This document shows positions 35,559 through 44,916 of a stretch of 64,000 nucleotides of DNA, piece by piece (position 1 is the stretch's first letter; each line of letters begins with the position of its first letter). The stretch lies in the NCBI RefSeq assembly GCF_039539445.1, contig NZ_BAABDD010000002.1:62001-126000 (forward strand), given 5' to 3'. Under the pieces are notes generated by a model. That model saw nothing but the letters and a program-made list of their open reading frames with translations, was not told the DNA's origin and did not search any database. The position numbers and the translations under genes are program-made. Origin of the DNA: Salinactinospora qingdaonensis (GTDB taxonomy: Bacteria; Actinomycetota; Actinomycetes; Streptosporangiales; Streptosporangiaceae).

Positions 35559-36037
35559 CCTCACCGGCCCCCACCACTGCGCACAGGTGGGGGCCGCCTC
35601 TGGTCATCTCGGCCCGGTCATCTCCCACGTGCCTCGCGGGGAAGCCGCGGCTCGGCTTTGGGAAGCCACGCTCACCGTGGCCGCCACCCCGGATTCCGCA
35701 CCCCCAAGGGGGCGCCGCTCGCCGACGTCACCGGTTGAGTGGCGCGCTCGCAGCCACGATACGCCTTTCCCGTTTTCCCGGCGGGGGCGGCTCAGGTGGT
35801 GGTGCCCCGCCTCCGCACGGCCAACAGAGACAGCGCTATTGCTATCGGTAGCGTGATGATTACGTAACTCGTGAGGATTTACTAGGTTGCCGGTCAGTGA
35901 CGATGGGTGAGTGGTTGGCGAAGGGAGCATGTCCGCTGTTTAGGTGTTTTGTCCTGCTGCGTAGATATATCCGTGGTCTGTCCCTATATGGGACTGAAAG
36001 TTTTTGCTTGGTTGCTTTGGGTAATCTGTCGTTAACT
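35559..36037. other. Region upstream of the LPMO gene
   Basis: About 480 bp with no convincing gene. The last 180 bp are AT-richer and should contain the promoter. A perfect inverted repeat GTCCC-TATAT-GGGAC lies at about 35980-35994. The CelR-type operator follows at 36038. Confidence 0.45.
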
Positions 36038-36051
36038 CGGGAGCGCTCCCG
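36038..36051. promoter_or_regulatory. CelR/CebR-type operator upstream of LPMO
   Basis: CGGGAGCGCTCCCG is a perfect 14-nt palindrome that matches the Thermobifida fusca CelR site TGGGAGCGCTCCCA at 12 of 14 positions, differing only at the two symmetric outer bases. It lies 41 bp upstream of the LPMO start codon. CelR is a LacI-family repressor released by cellobiose, so cellobiose induction is predicted. Confidence 0.75.
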
Positions 36052-36091
36052 CGCTCTCGACATCCCCCAATTGGACGATGGAGATCACGTG

Positions 36092-36763
36092 ATGCGTTCT
36101 CATGATCACAGCGGGGTTTCCCGCTGGGCGCTCCGCGCGTTGGCCCTGGTAGGCACCGCAGCGGTGGGCCTGACCACCTGGACCGGCACGGCCTCCGCCC
36201 ATGGCACGATCGTCGACCCGCCCTCGCGTAACTACAGTTGCTGGGAGCGCTGGGGCGACGACCACCAGAACCCGGACATGCAGCAGGAAGACCCCATGTG
36301 CTGGCAGGCGTGGCAGGACAACGCCAACGCCATGTGGAACTGGATGGGGCTGTACCAGAACAACGTCAATGACAACCACCAGGCCGCCGTTCCCGACGGC
36401 CAACTGTGCAGTGGTGGTCATGCCCAAAACGGTCGCTACCAGTCGCTGGATGTTCCCGGTGAGTGGAAGACCACCGACGTCAGCAACGGCAACATCACGC
36501 TGAACCTCTACGACCAGGCCCAGCACGGCGCCGATTACTTCCAGGTCTACGTCACCAAGCAGGGCTACGACCCCACTACCGAGGCGCTGAGCTGGAACGA
36601 CCTGGAGCTGGTGGAGGAGACCGGCTACTACGGGTCCGCTTCGAACTACTACGTCGACATCAACGTCTCTGGACGTAGCGGCCACCACATCATCTACACG
36701 ATCTGGAAGGCCGGCCACATGGACCAGAACTACTACATTTGCAGCGACGTGAACTTCGTCTAA
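36092..36763 (+). CDS. Secreted AA10 lytic polysaccharide monooxygenase (E7-like)
   Basis: Copper enzyme that oxidatively cleaves crystalline cellulose or chitin. The 223-residue precursor has a signal peptide cut after TASA, exposing the catalytic N-terminal histidine (His37) of HGTIVDPPSRNY. The second copper histidine is His145 in QAQHGADYFQVY, and the C-terminus ends YICSDVNF with the axial-type phenylalanine. Size and motifs closely match T. fusca E7/TfAA10A as I remember it. No carbohydrate-binding module is attached. ATG 36092 follows GGAGA. The operator at 36038 suggests control by CelR. A terminator follows. Confidence 0.95.
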   Translation: MRSHDHSGVSRWALRALALVGTAAVGLTTWTGTASAHGTIVDPPSRNYSCWERWGDDHQNPDMQQEDPMCWQAWQDNANAMWNWMGLYQNNVNDNHQAAVPDGQLCSGGHAQNGRYQSLDVPGEWKTTDVSNGNITLNLYDQAQHGADYFQVYVTKQGYDPTTEALSWNDLELVEETGYYGSASNYYVDINVSGRSGHHIIYTIWKAGHMDQNYYICSDVNFV

Positions 36764-36788
36764 GCTGACCAGCCATCTCAGTCACGCG

Positions 36789-36824
36789 GCCCCGCCGGAT
36801 GTCGCCACATCCGGCGGGGCTTTG
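36789..36824 (+). terminator. Terminator of the LPMO gene
   Basis: A perfect 14-bp stem (36789-36802 with 36807-36820), a 4-nt loop and the tail TTTGT lie 25 bp after the LPMO stop codon. Confidence 0.9.
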
Positions 36825-37169
36825 TCGTGCGTGCGCACTCGATACGTTCAGGTGACCCCAACCGGTTTTCCGGCTGTTTTCCACGTGGGTTCCAGGAGTC
36901 GTTGCCCCACGCGAGGTCAGCTCCCACGGAGCGCGTCGCGAAGCGCTGCCGAGTGACTGCCGCGCGGCGGGCACCGTTGGCGTGCCTCATCGCCATCGCG
37001 TGTGTCCGCTGCCCGCCCCGCTCCCAGGGTCGTTTGAGGAGGAGGCGGCGGGAGAAAAGCATGATGGGAAGAGTGGTATTCCTGGTACCCGCGAACAGTG
37101 GGTGATGTTCCCGAGGGCGCCTACCGTTCGCGACCGGCACCGTGACTCAGTTGGATGAGGGGACCGCTC

Positions 37170-37502
37170 ATGGAGAAGTCGTCGTTGACCGCTCTGGCGC
37201 GCGAGCGGCTCGAAGCCGCGCAGCGCGCGTCGAGTGGCCGCAGCGCCAAGACCGTCTACGGAGGACACGAGCATGTCCTGCGCCAAACCGTGATCGCCCT
37301 GACCTCCGGTCAAGGGCTCGACGAGCACGAGAACCCGGGCGAGGCCACCGTGCACGTGCTCCACGGTCGGGTACGTTTGGCCGCCGAGCACGCCTCATGG
37401 GAGGGCAGGCCGGGAGACTTCATCATCGTGCCCGACTCCCGGCACACTCTGGAGGCGCTGGAAGACGCCGTGGTGCTGCTGACTGTGGCCAAGCACTCCT
37501 GA
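37170..37502 (+). CDS. Small cupin-domain protein
   Basis: A 110-residue single-domain cupin. The two cupin motifs are recognisable around LDEHENPGEATVHVLHGRV and PGDFIIVPDSRHTLEALED, with metal-type histidines at the expected places. Such proteins bind a metal and a small ligand or act as simple enzymes; no substrate can be named. ATG 37170 has GAGGGGA upstream and is preferred to ATG 37155. It converges on fdhD. Confidence 0.82.
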   Translation: MEKSSLTALARERLEAAQRASSGRSAKTVYGGHEHVLRQTVIALTSGQGLDEHENPGEATVHVLHGRVRLAAEHASWEGRPGDFIIVPDSRHTLEALEDAVVLLTVAKHS

Positions 37503-37510
37503 CCACCCGT

Positions 37511-37552
37511 GCCGGCCGCCCGGCGGTGAGGATGTCAGTGAGGGCGGCCGGC
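37511..37552. terminator. Hairpin between cupin gene and fdhD
   Basis: Arms GCCGGCCGCCC and GGGCGGCCGGC pair over 11 bp with a 20-nt loop. The right arm lies inside the last codons of fdhD, so it may serve both converging genes. Confidence 0.5.
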
Positions 37553-38386
37553 CGGCGCCTGCCCGGTGAAGACACGGGGGTGGCCCGTGTAGACGTTCAT
37601 CGAGGAACCACGCAAGAACCCCACGAGGGTCAGCCCGGAGTCCTGGGCGAGGTCGACCGCCAGCGAGGAGGGAGCCGAAACGGCGGCCAGCATCGGCACG
37701 CCGGCCATGACCGCCTTCTGTACCAGTTCGAACGAGGCCCGCCCCGACACCAGCAGCGCCGTCTCCCGCAGCGGGAGACGGTCTTGGTACACGGCCCAGC
37801 CGACCAGCTTGTCCACAGCGTTATGACGGCCCACGTCCTCACGGATGGCCAGCAGCTCACCGGAGGCGTTGAACAGCCCTGCCGCGTGCAACCCCCCGGT
37901 ACGGTCGAACACCCGCTGAGCCGCACGCAGCCGCTCAGGCAGCGCGCTCACCGTCTCGCATGAGAACTCCACGGCGTCAGCCGCCACGGACCAGCGTGAG
38001 ACGGTACGGACGGCGTCCAGGCTCGCCTTGCCGCACACCCCACACGAGGAACTGGTGTAGAAGTTGCGTTGCAGCGAGGTGTCCGGCGTCGCCAGGCCCG
38101 TAGCCAGAACCACATCCAGCACGTTATAGGTGTTGGCGCCCTCCTCGGTGGCCCCGGCACAGTAGCGGATCGTCGCGATGTCGTCCGCCTGCGCGGCAAC
38201 CCCCTCGGTGGCCAGGAACCCCGCGGCGAGTTCGAAGTCGTTTCCGGGAGTGCGCATCGTCACGGTCAGCGGTTGCCCGTTGAGCCGGATCTCCAGTGGC
38301 TCTTCGACGACCACTGTGTCGATTCGCCCTGCTGACGCCCCCTCGCGGATCTGGACGATTTTCTCGCGGGTCGTGACCCGGCCCAT
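37535..38386 (-). CDS. fdhD: Formate dehydrogenase accessory sulfurtransferase FdhD
   Basis: Transfers sulfur from IscS-type desulfurase to the molybdenum cofactor of formate dehydrogenase. The 283-residue protein has the conserved redox pair in TSSSCGVCGKASLD, the N-terminal EEPLEIRLNGQPLTVTMRTP, and EDVGRHNAVDKLVGWA. ATG 38386 has GGGAGG upstream. No formate dehydrogenase gene is in the window, so its client lies elsewhere. The divergent neighbour is 291 bp away. Confidence 0.94.
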   Translation of the reverse strand: MGRVTTREKIVQIREGASAGRIDTVVVEEPLEIRLNGQPLTVTMRTPGNDFELAAGFLATEGVAAQADDIATIRYCAGATEEGANTYNVLDVVLATGLATPDTSLQRNFYTSSSCGVCGKASLDAVRTVSRWSVAADAVEFSCETVSALPERLRAAQRVFDRTGGLHAAGLFNASGELLAIREDVGRHNAVDKLVGWAVYQDRLPLRETALLVSGRASFELVQKAVMAGVPMLAAVSAPSSLAVDLAQDSGLTLVGFLRGSSMNVYTGHPRVFTGQAPAGRPH

Positions 38387-38677
38387 AAGCGCCTCCCTTC
38401 CGGCGTGTGGCCCCTTGCAGTTTCCCGCGCGAGCCCAGGCCCGCGCCTCTTGGTGGAGCAGTGCCGTGGCGAGCGCCCTGGTCCAGGGTTTTTCCGGTCG
38501 CTGTCCTCCTTATACCGCAAGGCTGGATCTCGTGTCGGCACAAGGAGTCGGCCCGGTGTCGCCCGCGCTATGGCCTGTGGCGCCGCTCCCGCCAAAGCGG
38601 GATGGCCCGGCGGGGGAGGGGGTGCGGGGGCCAGGGGCGGGGTCGCCGCCCTGGCCGCAGGGAGGGAGGCGGTCGCC

Positions 38678-39595
38678 TCAGCGGCCGAGGCCGGCCACGC
38701 GCACCGTGCGCCCCTCGCGGCGGGCCGTGTCGGCGGCGTCGAGGATAGCCACGACCTCACGGCCGAACCGCACATCGCACGGGTGGTTGATGGTGGCCTG
38801 CCCGACGTTGTGCACCAGTTGGCCGACCGCGACCTCGAACGCCGCCACGGGGTCCCGGTCACCGTCGGGAACGGGTAGCAACCCACCGCTGCCGTGGAAC
38901 AGGAACTGGCTACGGGTCGCCGCCGGCGCGGCGTCGAGGGTCAGCGACAGGGTGCTGACCGCGCCGCTGTTGTGGCGTGCCAGTACGTGAACGGTGTCGC
39001 GTGGGGCGTCCATCGCGCTCACCTCCGTCACGGGGCCCAGCACCGGCAGCAGCACCGACAGGGCGTGTGGGCCGATGTCCCACAGTCCGCCTTTTTCGCG
39101 GCGCCACGGTGAGACACCGAAGGGGTTACCGGGGTGGAAGATCGAGGCGAACATGGTGGCTTGGGCGCCGTCCCAGTTACCCTCGTGCGTCGCTTCGGTG
39201 AGCAGCGTCTCGACGTTGTCGCAGAACCTGTTGGTGAAGAAGATCACCGAGGCCACCTGCCGGCGCTCCACCTCGGCCACGATCCGCTCGGCGGCCAGGG
39301 GCGACAGGGCCAGCGGCTTGTCCAACAGCAGGTGACGGCCCGCCGCTGCGGCGCGCAGCGCGAGCTCGGCCTGGACATCGGGGGGCAGAGCGATGGCCAC
39401 CACGTCGACATCGGCGATGAGCGCATCGACGTCGTCGTAGGCGCCGACCCCGTAGCGCTCGGCGAGAGCACCTGTTTTGGCGCTGTCGCGCCCCCACACT
39501 CCCACGAAGGTGACCTCGTGGTGCTGGGCCAGCGCCGCTCCCTGAGTCTCCGCCGCCCAGTACCCCGTTCCCAAAAGTCCGACTCTCAGGGTCAT
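38678..39595 (-). CDS. Gfo/Idh/MocA family oxidoreductase
   Basis: A 305-residue NAD(P)-dependent dehydrogenase of the sugar/inositol dehydrogenase family. The Rossmann glycine motif is VGLLGTGYWAAE at the N-terminus, the conserved LLLDKPLALSP contains the catalytic-site lysine, and GGLWDIGPHALSVLLP contains the conserved Asp/His. I chose ATG 39595 with AGAGGA upstream; earlier in-frame starts add a non-conserved leader. It lies just beyond the 3' end of the xyloglucanase gene on the same strand, so a role in handling released sugars is possible but unproved. Confidence 0.88.
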   Translation of the reverse strand: MTLRVGLLGTGYWAAETQGAALAQHHEVTFVGVWGRDSAKTGALAERYGVGAYDDVDALIADVDVVAIALPPDVQAELALRAAAAGRHLLLDKPLALSPLAAERIVAEVERRQVASVIFFTNRFCDNVETLLTEATHEGNWDGAQATMFASIFHPGNPFGVSPWRREKGGLWDIGPHALSVLLPVLGPVTEVSAMDAPRDTVHVLARHNSGAVSTLSLTLDAAPAATRSQFLFHGSGGLLPVPDGDRDPVAAFEVAVGQLVHNVGQATINHPCDVRFGREVVAILDAADTARREGRTVRVAGLGR

Positions 39596-39746
39596 GCCGC
39601 CGTTCCTCTCGTTGTGGCCGATGGTCATTGTGCTCAACCCGTGTGACCTACGCCAATTGCGCATAAGTCCCCGCTCGCGGCGGGATAGTCGCCGTGGGCG
39701 GGCGACGCGCTCCTCGGTAGTGCTGTGCGATCCGGGCCCAAACGTG

Positions 39747-39779
39747 ACTGGGGGGCGTCGCGGTGCGACGCCCCCCAGT
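39747..39779 (-). terminator. Terminator of the GH74 gene
   Basis: A perfect 15-bp GC-rich stem (39747-39761 with 39765-39779) and a 3-nt loop lie 53 bp beyond the stop codon of the GH74 gene. Read on the minus strand it is followed by CACGTTTG. Confidence 0.85.
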
Positions 39780-39832
39780 TCGTTTGTCGCTGGTGTGGCC
39801 TGACCGGGGGCCGGTTCAGGTCACGGTTGGTG

Positions 39833-42800
39833 TTAGTCGCAGGTGGTGCCGTTGACGGTGAACTCCTCGGGCACCGGGTTGTTGCCGCTGTGGGAGGCGT
39901 TGAACCCGGCGGTGACCGAGGCGCCCGGGGCCAGGTCGCCACTGGCCCAGGAGGGCGCGGTGGCGGTCACGGTGGTGCCGCTTTGGCTCCACTGAGCGCT
40001 CCAGCCGTTGGTGAGCTGCTGGCCGGCGGTGAAGTCGAAGGCCAACTCCCAGTCCTGGATCGCGGTGTCGCCGGTGTTGGTCACCGTCACCGAGCCGGTG
40101 AAGCCGCTGTTCCACTCGTTGGCCACCGAGTAGTCCACCGCGCACACGGCGCCCTCGCCGCTTTGCGCCTCGGTGGTGAAGGTGACCGTGGCGCTGGCCT
40201 CGGAGGTGTTGCCGGCGCCGTCGACGGCGACTACGTGGTAGGTGTATTCGGTTTCGGGGGCCAGTCCGCTCAGGTTGGTTGAGGTGGTGCTGGGCGAGGC
40301 CACCAGTTCGTCGCCGCTGCTGGTTTCGCGGTAGACCTCGTAGCCGGCTAGGCCGCTGCCGCCGGTGTCGGTGGAGGCGTCCCACGACAGGGTGGCGCCG
40401 GTGGCGGTCACGTTCGAGGCGCTGGGGTCACCCGGCACGCTCGGCGCGGTGGTGTCATCCCCGCCGGTATCGGCACCGGTGGTGAAGGTGACCGTGGCGC
40501 TGGCCTCGGAGGTGTTGCCGGCGCCGTCGACGGCGACTACGTGGTAGGTGTATTCGGTTTCGGGGGCCAGTCCGCTCAGGTTGGTTGAGGTGGTGCTGGG
40601 CGAGGCCACCAGTTCGTCGCCGCTGCTGGTTTCGTGGTAGACCTCGTAGCCGGCTAGGCCGCTGCCGCCGGTGTCGGTGGAGGCGTCCCACGACAGGGTG
40701 GCGCCGGTGGCGGTCACGTTCGAGGCGCTGGGGTCACCCGGCACGCTCGGCGCGGTGGTGTCATCCCCGCCGGTAGCGGAGGTTTCCCCGTAGATGATGC
40801 CGCGACCGTTGGTGGAGACGTAGACCCGACCGTAGACGTTGGGGTCACCGGTGATCGTCTCACCGGTCCAGCCCCACTGGTTCTGGTCGTCGTTGATGCG
40901 CACCCAGCTCTGGCCGGCGTCGTCGGAGCGGTAGATCCCGCGCACCCCGTCGATCTTGGCGCTGGTGTACAGCGCCATGTAGTCCTGACCGGGGGCCGCC
41001 TTGCCGAAGCCGATGGTGTCGGCCTCCTCGACGTTGGACAGCTTGGTGAAGCTTTCGCCGCCGTCGCTGGAGTGCCACAGGCCGTACTCGCCGTCGGTGG
41101 TGCCACCGGCCAGCCAGATCTCGCCCTCCATGCCAGGTACGGCCTTGAAGCGCACGCTTTCGCTAGGCAGACCGGTCGCTGCGGTGGCGCTGAAGGTGGC
41201 GCCGCCGTCGGTACTGACGTAGAACGTGCCCGCGGAGTAACCGTAGAAGGTGTCGGCGTTGACCCGGTCGGACTCCACCCGGGCCCCGTCGGGGATACCG
41301 GTGGCGGCCGTCCAGGAGTTGCCGAAGCCCTCGGAGTAGTGCACGCCCGGCCCCTCGGGCGACCACACGAAGCTGCTGCCGTCGGCCGCGGCGGCGACCG
41401 TGCCGCTGCCGGTCACGCCCGAGGGCTCGCTGGCCTGGAACCAGTTGGCTCCGTTATCGGTGGAGAAGGCGATGCTGCTGTCGTTGGGGCGTTCCTCCCG
41501 GTCGAAGTTTCCGACCCGCACCACGACGTTGGGGTTGTTCTCGGCGTAGTCGAGGCTGGTTGTGCCGTCGAAGCTGGGGGCGGTGAACATGGCGTCGGGC
41601 ACCGTGTTCAGGTCCTCGTGGCGGAAACCGCCGACGTCAAGCAGCCCACTGATCAGTGGCGCGCCCGAGGGTGGGCTGATCAGGTCCTTGACCGAGGTCT
41701 CCTCCAGGCCGTGCACCATCGGCTCGATGGTGAACGTCTCGTCCTGGTCCCAGTTGGTCAGCTCGTTGGTGCCGTAGATCGTGGCCCCGGTGCCGTACAT
41801 CATCCGGTCGGAGTTGAACGGGTCGATCTCCAGGCTCTCGGTCATCCACCCCAGCTTGGGGGTTTGCTCCGGCGGCGAGGGGTTCTGCCCGAAGTCCAGC
41901 CACGGCACGCTGGAGATGTCCATCTCGTAGCGGTTGTTGCGGTTGGGGTAGGACGTGAAGTTCCAGACGCGGGTCCAGGTCTCGCCGCTGTCGGTGCTAC
42001 GGAAGAAGATCACGTCGGGCCACCAGGAGATCTGGGTGGCGACCATGATCGTGCTCGGGTTCTGCCGGTCGATAGTCAGCCCGCTGTAGCCGAAGTAGTT
42101 GTCCTCGCTGCTGGAGGGGATCGGGCTGATCTGGGTCCACGTGCCGTCGGCGGTGTTGTAGCGCCACACGTCGCCGCTGCCGCCGTCGTAGGGGCCGCCT
42201 GTGTCGCTGGTGGCGATGTAGAGGTAGCCGTTCTCGTCGTCGAGCACGCCCTTGTGCGGCAGGAAGCCGGTGGGCTGGCCCTCGACGCGCTCCCAGGTGG
42301 CGCCGCCGTCGGTGGTGCGGTAGACGGAGTTCTCCTTGTCGGCGACGCCCACGTAGAGGGTCTGCGTCGGGCTGCCGGAGGAGCCGGTCCGCGGATCGAA
42401 GGTCACCCAGACGACACCCTGGTTGTCACCCAGGTAGGGGTCGTCGGGAGTATGCACGTAGTTACCGGGGTTGGGGAAGTTGGTGACCTCCGACCACGTC
42501 TGCCCGTAGTCGGTGCTCTTCCACAGGCCGTTGCCGCTGGGAGCGCCGAAGTACAGGACGCTGTTGTCGTTGGGGTCGATGGCCAGCCGCTCGCCCATGC
42601 CGCGTCCCGGCATGTTGCCGCCCACCTTGAACGGCAGGTCGGTGCGCTCCCAGGTCTCACCACGGTCGCTGGAGCGCAGGATGGCGCCGTTGTCTGACGT
42701 CCAGTCGTTGGTGTAGGTCCCGGCCGCGAGGTACACCCGGTCGGTGTCCACGGGGTCGGTCGCCAGGCTGGCGACGCCGGTGAGGTTCCAGTCGTCCCAG

Positions 42801-43069
42801 CCGATGTGGTCGGTCAGCGGAATCCAGCGCTCGGTGTCGGGGTTCCAGCGGTAGGCGCCCCCGATGTCGGTGCGCGCATAGATCAGGTCCTCTTCGGACT
42901 GGTTGAACACGATACCGGGGACGAAGCCGCCACCGGCGATCTCAACGTTGTCCCACGTGTAGTTCTCGCTGACCGAGGGGGCCGCTTGGGCCACTTCGGG
43001 TTCGGTGACGCCGGGGGCTATCGCGAGTATCAGCGCGCTCGCGACCCCAGCGACGATTCCTCTTCGCAT
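39833..43069 (-). CDS. Secreted GH74 xyloglucanase with two FnIII modules and CBM2
   Basis: Endo-acting xyloglucan hydrolase, exported. The 1078-residue precursor has a signal peptide (MRRGIVAGVASALILAIAPG, cut near AQAAPS), a GH74 double beta-propeller to about residue 740, two FnIII modules and a C-terminal CBM2 (from GAVCAVDYSVANEWNSGFTG). Catalytic aspartates expected for GH74 are present in ARTDIGGAYRW (Asp68) and in SGLLDVGGFRHEDL. Several Asp-box loops such as STDNGANWF occur. The FnIII modules are almost identical to each other. ATG 43069 starts the signal peptide; the frame open to 43105 is rejected. No good CelR box is seen upstream. Confidence 0.95.
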   Translation of the reverse strand: MRRGIVAGVASALILAIAPGVTEPEVAQAAPSVSENYTWDNVEIAGGGFVPGIVFNQSEEDLIYARTDIGGAYRWNPDTERWIPLTDHIGWDDWNLTGVASLATDPVDTDRVYLAAGTYTNDWTSDNGAILRSSDRGETWERTDLPFKVGGNMPGRGMGERLAIDPNDNSVLYFGAPSGNGLWKSTDYGQTWSEVTNFPNPGNYVHTPDDPYLGDNQGVVWVTFDPRTGSSGSPTQTLYVGVADKENSVYRTTDGGATWERVEGQPTGFLPHKGVLDDENGYLYIATSDTGGPYDGGSGDVWRYNTADGTWTQISPIPSSSEDNYFGYSGLTIDRQNPSTIMVATQISWWPDVIFFRSTDSGETWTRVWNFTSYPNRNNRYEMDISSVPWLDFGQNPSPPEQTPKLGWMTESLEIDPFNSDRMMYGTGATIYGTNELTNWDQDETFTIEPMVHGLEETSVKDLISPPSGAPLISGLLDVGGFRHEDLNTVPDAMFTAPSFDGTTSLDYAENNPNVVVRVGNFDREERPNDSSIAFSTDNGANWFQASEPSGVTGSGTVAAAADGSSFVWSPEGPGVHYSEGFGNSWTAATGIPDGARVESDRVNADTFYGYSAGTFYVSTDGGATFSATAATGLPSESVRFKAVPGMEGEIWLAGGTTDGEYGLWHSSDGGESFTKLSNVEEADTIGFGKAAPGQDYMALYTSAKIDGVRGIYRSDDAGQSWVRINDDQNQWGWTGETITGDPNVYGRVYVSTNGRGIIYGETSATGGDDTTAPSVPGDPSASNVTATGATLSWDASTDTGGSGLAGYEVYHETSSGDELVASPSTTSTNLSGLAPETEYTYHVVAVDGAGNTSEASATVTFTTGADTGGDDTTAPSVPGDPSASNVTATGATLSWDASTDTGGSGLAGYEVYRETSSGDELVASPSTTSTNLSGLAPETEYTYHVVAVDGAGNTSEASATVTFTTEAQSGEGAVCAVDYSVANEWNSGFTGSVTVTNTGDTAIQDWELAFDFTAGQQLTNGWSAQWSQSGTTVTATAPSWASGDLAPGASVTAGFNASHSGNNPVPEEFTVNGTTCD
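40171..40776 (-). repeat. Tandem 306-bp repeat encoding two FnIII modules
   Basis: Two copies with a period of 306 bp (102 codons), about 40171-40470 and 40477-40776, encode the two FnIII modules of the GH74 enzyme. I find a single clear base difference, giving VYRET in one copy and VYHET in the other. Near identity at DNA level, synonymous positions included, implies recent duplication or gene conversion. Confidence 0.9.
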
Positions 43070-44130
43070 TGGGTTCCTTCTGGTGTGGTGACGCGGTTGC
43101 CCCATACGGCCAGACGGGGACGCGCGTCGACGGGGGATTGCACAGGAGCGGTCACCGGCGCCGTGTGGTGGTGGGCCGGGGGCCGTTCCTCAGCCGTGTG
43201 GGCCGGGATGACCGGCGGGGTTACTACCGAGGTCGGAGGGTCGGGCAGGATCGCTGCCGAGCCGGCGAGCCGGCGTACTCGACCGCGGTAGGAGTTCGAT
43301 GGGGGGCGGGTCCCCGTTGCTCAACAGTGCCAGCAGCGGTGGCCGCCGACTGTCGGGAGGTACAGGAAGGACAGTGACCGCGAAGGGGACCGACGACGGC
43401 GGGTGACCCTCCTCGCAAGCGCGGGGGCGTCACTGTTGGCGTCCCGTCGAAACGGTCCGTCCGGCGATGGCGAGCCGATGCTGCACGACCGGGCTCGAAT
43501 ACGGCTGGACAGCGGCTAAGACCGCCGTCGCCAGGGTGACTGGCGCGGGGGGCCGGACGCTGTCGGTAACCGGGGGGAACCTTCTCGCTCGCACCGCTCA
43601 AGCCTTTCTGCGGGGGATGCTCGATTGCGACTCCGGCGTGGCCGCTTCTCCACCAAGGCCAAGCCAGTAGTTCGCTTAAGCGGTTTTCCTCATCTAGAGG
43701 AAGCATATGATATGCGTCGATCTCTAGGTAAGTAGGGTCACTTGTCGAAATAATCGAAATAACTATGGATAATCGGCATGTTACGGTTCCGACATCGGCG
43801 AAGTTCCCTCGGTGAATGCTTTTTCGCAGTTCAATAGGGGTGGGAGCGTTGCATTTACCGTGACGCGCCCCGGCTGTGTTCTTGCCACCATGAATCACCG
43901 CTTCGCTTACCCCGCTGAAGCTCGTCCTTTCTTCGCAGGAAAAGGCGGCCCAGTGGATCTTGGGCTCGGGTGAGCGAGCCCCCCCGACACGGCCAAGCGT
44001 CGGCTCGATCGTGCTCGACGTCGGCGGCGGTGCGTGTGGCAGAGCCCGCCGTTTCCGAGGAGCCCGCGGCGTGTGGGTCGCATGGCCGGTTGCCTGCGCC
44101 ATCGCTACCGCGCGCCGAGCAGGTCGGCTG
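43070..44130. other. Long intergenic region upstream of the GH74 gene
   Basis: More than 1 kb with no convincing gene; the open frames on both strands have shadow-like composition. The part from 43680 to 43870 is markedly AT-rich and contains the near-palindrome GCATATGATATGC at about 43707. A half-matching CelR-like word, TGGGAGCG, occurs at 43841 but is about 770 bp from the GH74 start. The promoter of the GH74 gene must lie somewhere here. Confidence 0.4.
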
Positions 44131-44916
44131 TCAATTCGTGTTTGGGGGGATTTCGATGATGCCGAAGGCGATGTACTGGGAGTCGGTGAGGACAGCGAAG
44201 CGGTAGGGCCCAAGCTCGGTGGGAGCGATCGGCACCTGTCCACCCAGCTCCAAGGCCCGAGCTGCCACGGCCTCGCAGTCGGATGTGCTGAAGGAGACCA
44301 GCCAGTGCGGTGAGGACTGTAGCGGCCATATGTCGGTCTCGGTGACCGGTGTCAATCCGGCGATCTGTTCTCCCTCCAACCGCCAGCCGAAGTGGACCTC
44401 GGGGGCCCGGGGGTTGGGGGTCAACTCCCAGTTGAACACTTCGCCGTAGAAGCGTTCGGCCTCTTTCGGCGCGCTCGTGGCCAGCTCGTGCCAGGCCAGC
44501 ACGCCCGGCCCGGTGCGGCGCTTGGGTTGCCGGCCCGACCGGGGCTGCCACAGGCCGAACACCGCGCCGCTGGAATCGGAGCACACCGCCACACGCCCGC
44601 CGTCCATAGCGTTCATCGGGCCGCGCAGCACTTGCCCCCCGTTGGCGCGGATTCGCTCTACCGCCGTCGTCACATCATTGGTGCCGATATAGACACGCCA
44701 CAGCCGGGGCGTCCGGTCGGAGTGCGTCGGCCCTGCGGTGGCCACGCTGCGACCCCCCAGGGTGAACACTATCCGGCCGCTGACTTCCGGACCTCCGGGC
44801 TCGGCCTGCCAGCCGAAGAGTTCCCCGTAGAACCACTGCGCCGCTTCCAGGTCAGGCGTCGGGAGGTCGGCCCAAACTGGTCTCCCGTCGAAGGGGTTGT
44901 CCGCTTTCTCACCCAT
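44131..44916 (-). CDS. Two-domain VOC (glyoxalase/bleomycin resistance-like) protein
   Basis: A 261-residue protein of two vicinal-oxygen-chelate domains. The first starts PVWADLPTPDLEAAQWFYGE, the second GVLAWHELATSAPKEAERFY then GEVFNWEL. Each has the paired beta-alpha-beta3 pattern with LFGWQAE/VFNWELT after the helix. Such proteins bind small molecules or metals; the substrate is unknown. ATG 44916 has GGAGGTC 5 nt upstream, a strong site. The frame that continues upstream overlaps the TnpB remnant and is rejected. Confidence 0.88.
   Translation of the reverse strand: MGEKADNPFDGRPVWADLPTPDLEAAQWFYGELFGWQAEPGGPEVSGRIVFTLGGRSVATAGPTHSDRTPRLWRVYIGTNDVTTAVERIRANGGQVLRGPMNAMDGGRVAVCSDSSGAVFGLWQPRSGRQPKRRTGPGVLAWHELATSAPKEAERFYGEVFNWELTPNPRAPEVHFGWRLEGEQIAGLTPVTETDIWPLQSSPHWLVSFSTSDCEAVAARALELGGQVPIAPTELGPYRFAVLTDSQYIAFGIIEIPPNTN

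Noticed and set aside
43467..43670. 67-residue plus-strand frame
   Set aside because: No ribosome site, no similarity and no coding bias.
43841..43854. Half-matching CelR site TGGGAGCGTTGCAT upstream of the GH74 gene
   Set aside because: Only the left half fits (10 of 14 positions) and it is about 770 bp from the start codon.
43224..44243. 339-residue minus-strand frame between the GH74 and VOC genes
   Set aside because: Low-complexity Ser/Pro/Arg composition, crosses an AT-rich patch and overlaps the end of the VOC gene; no recognisable domain.
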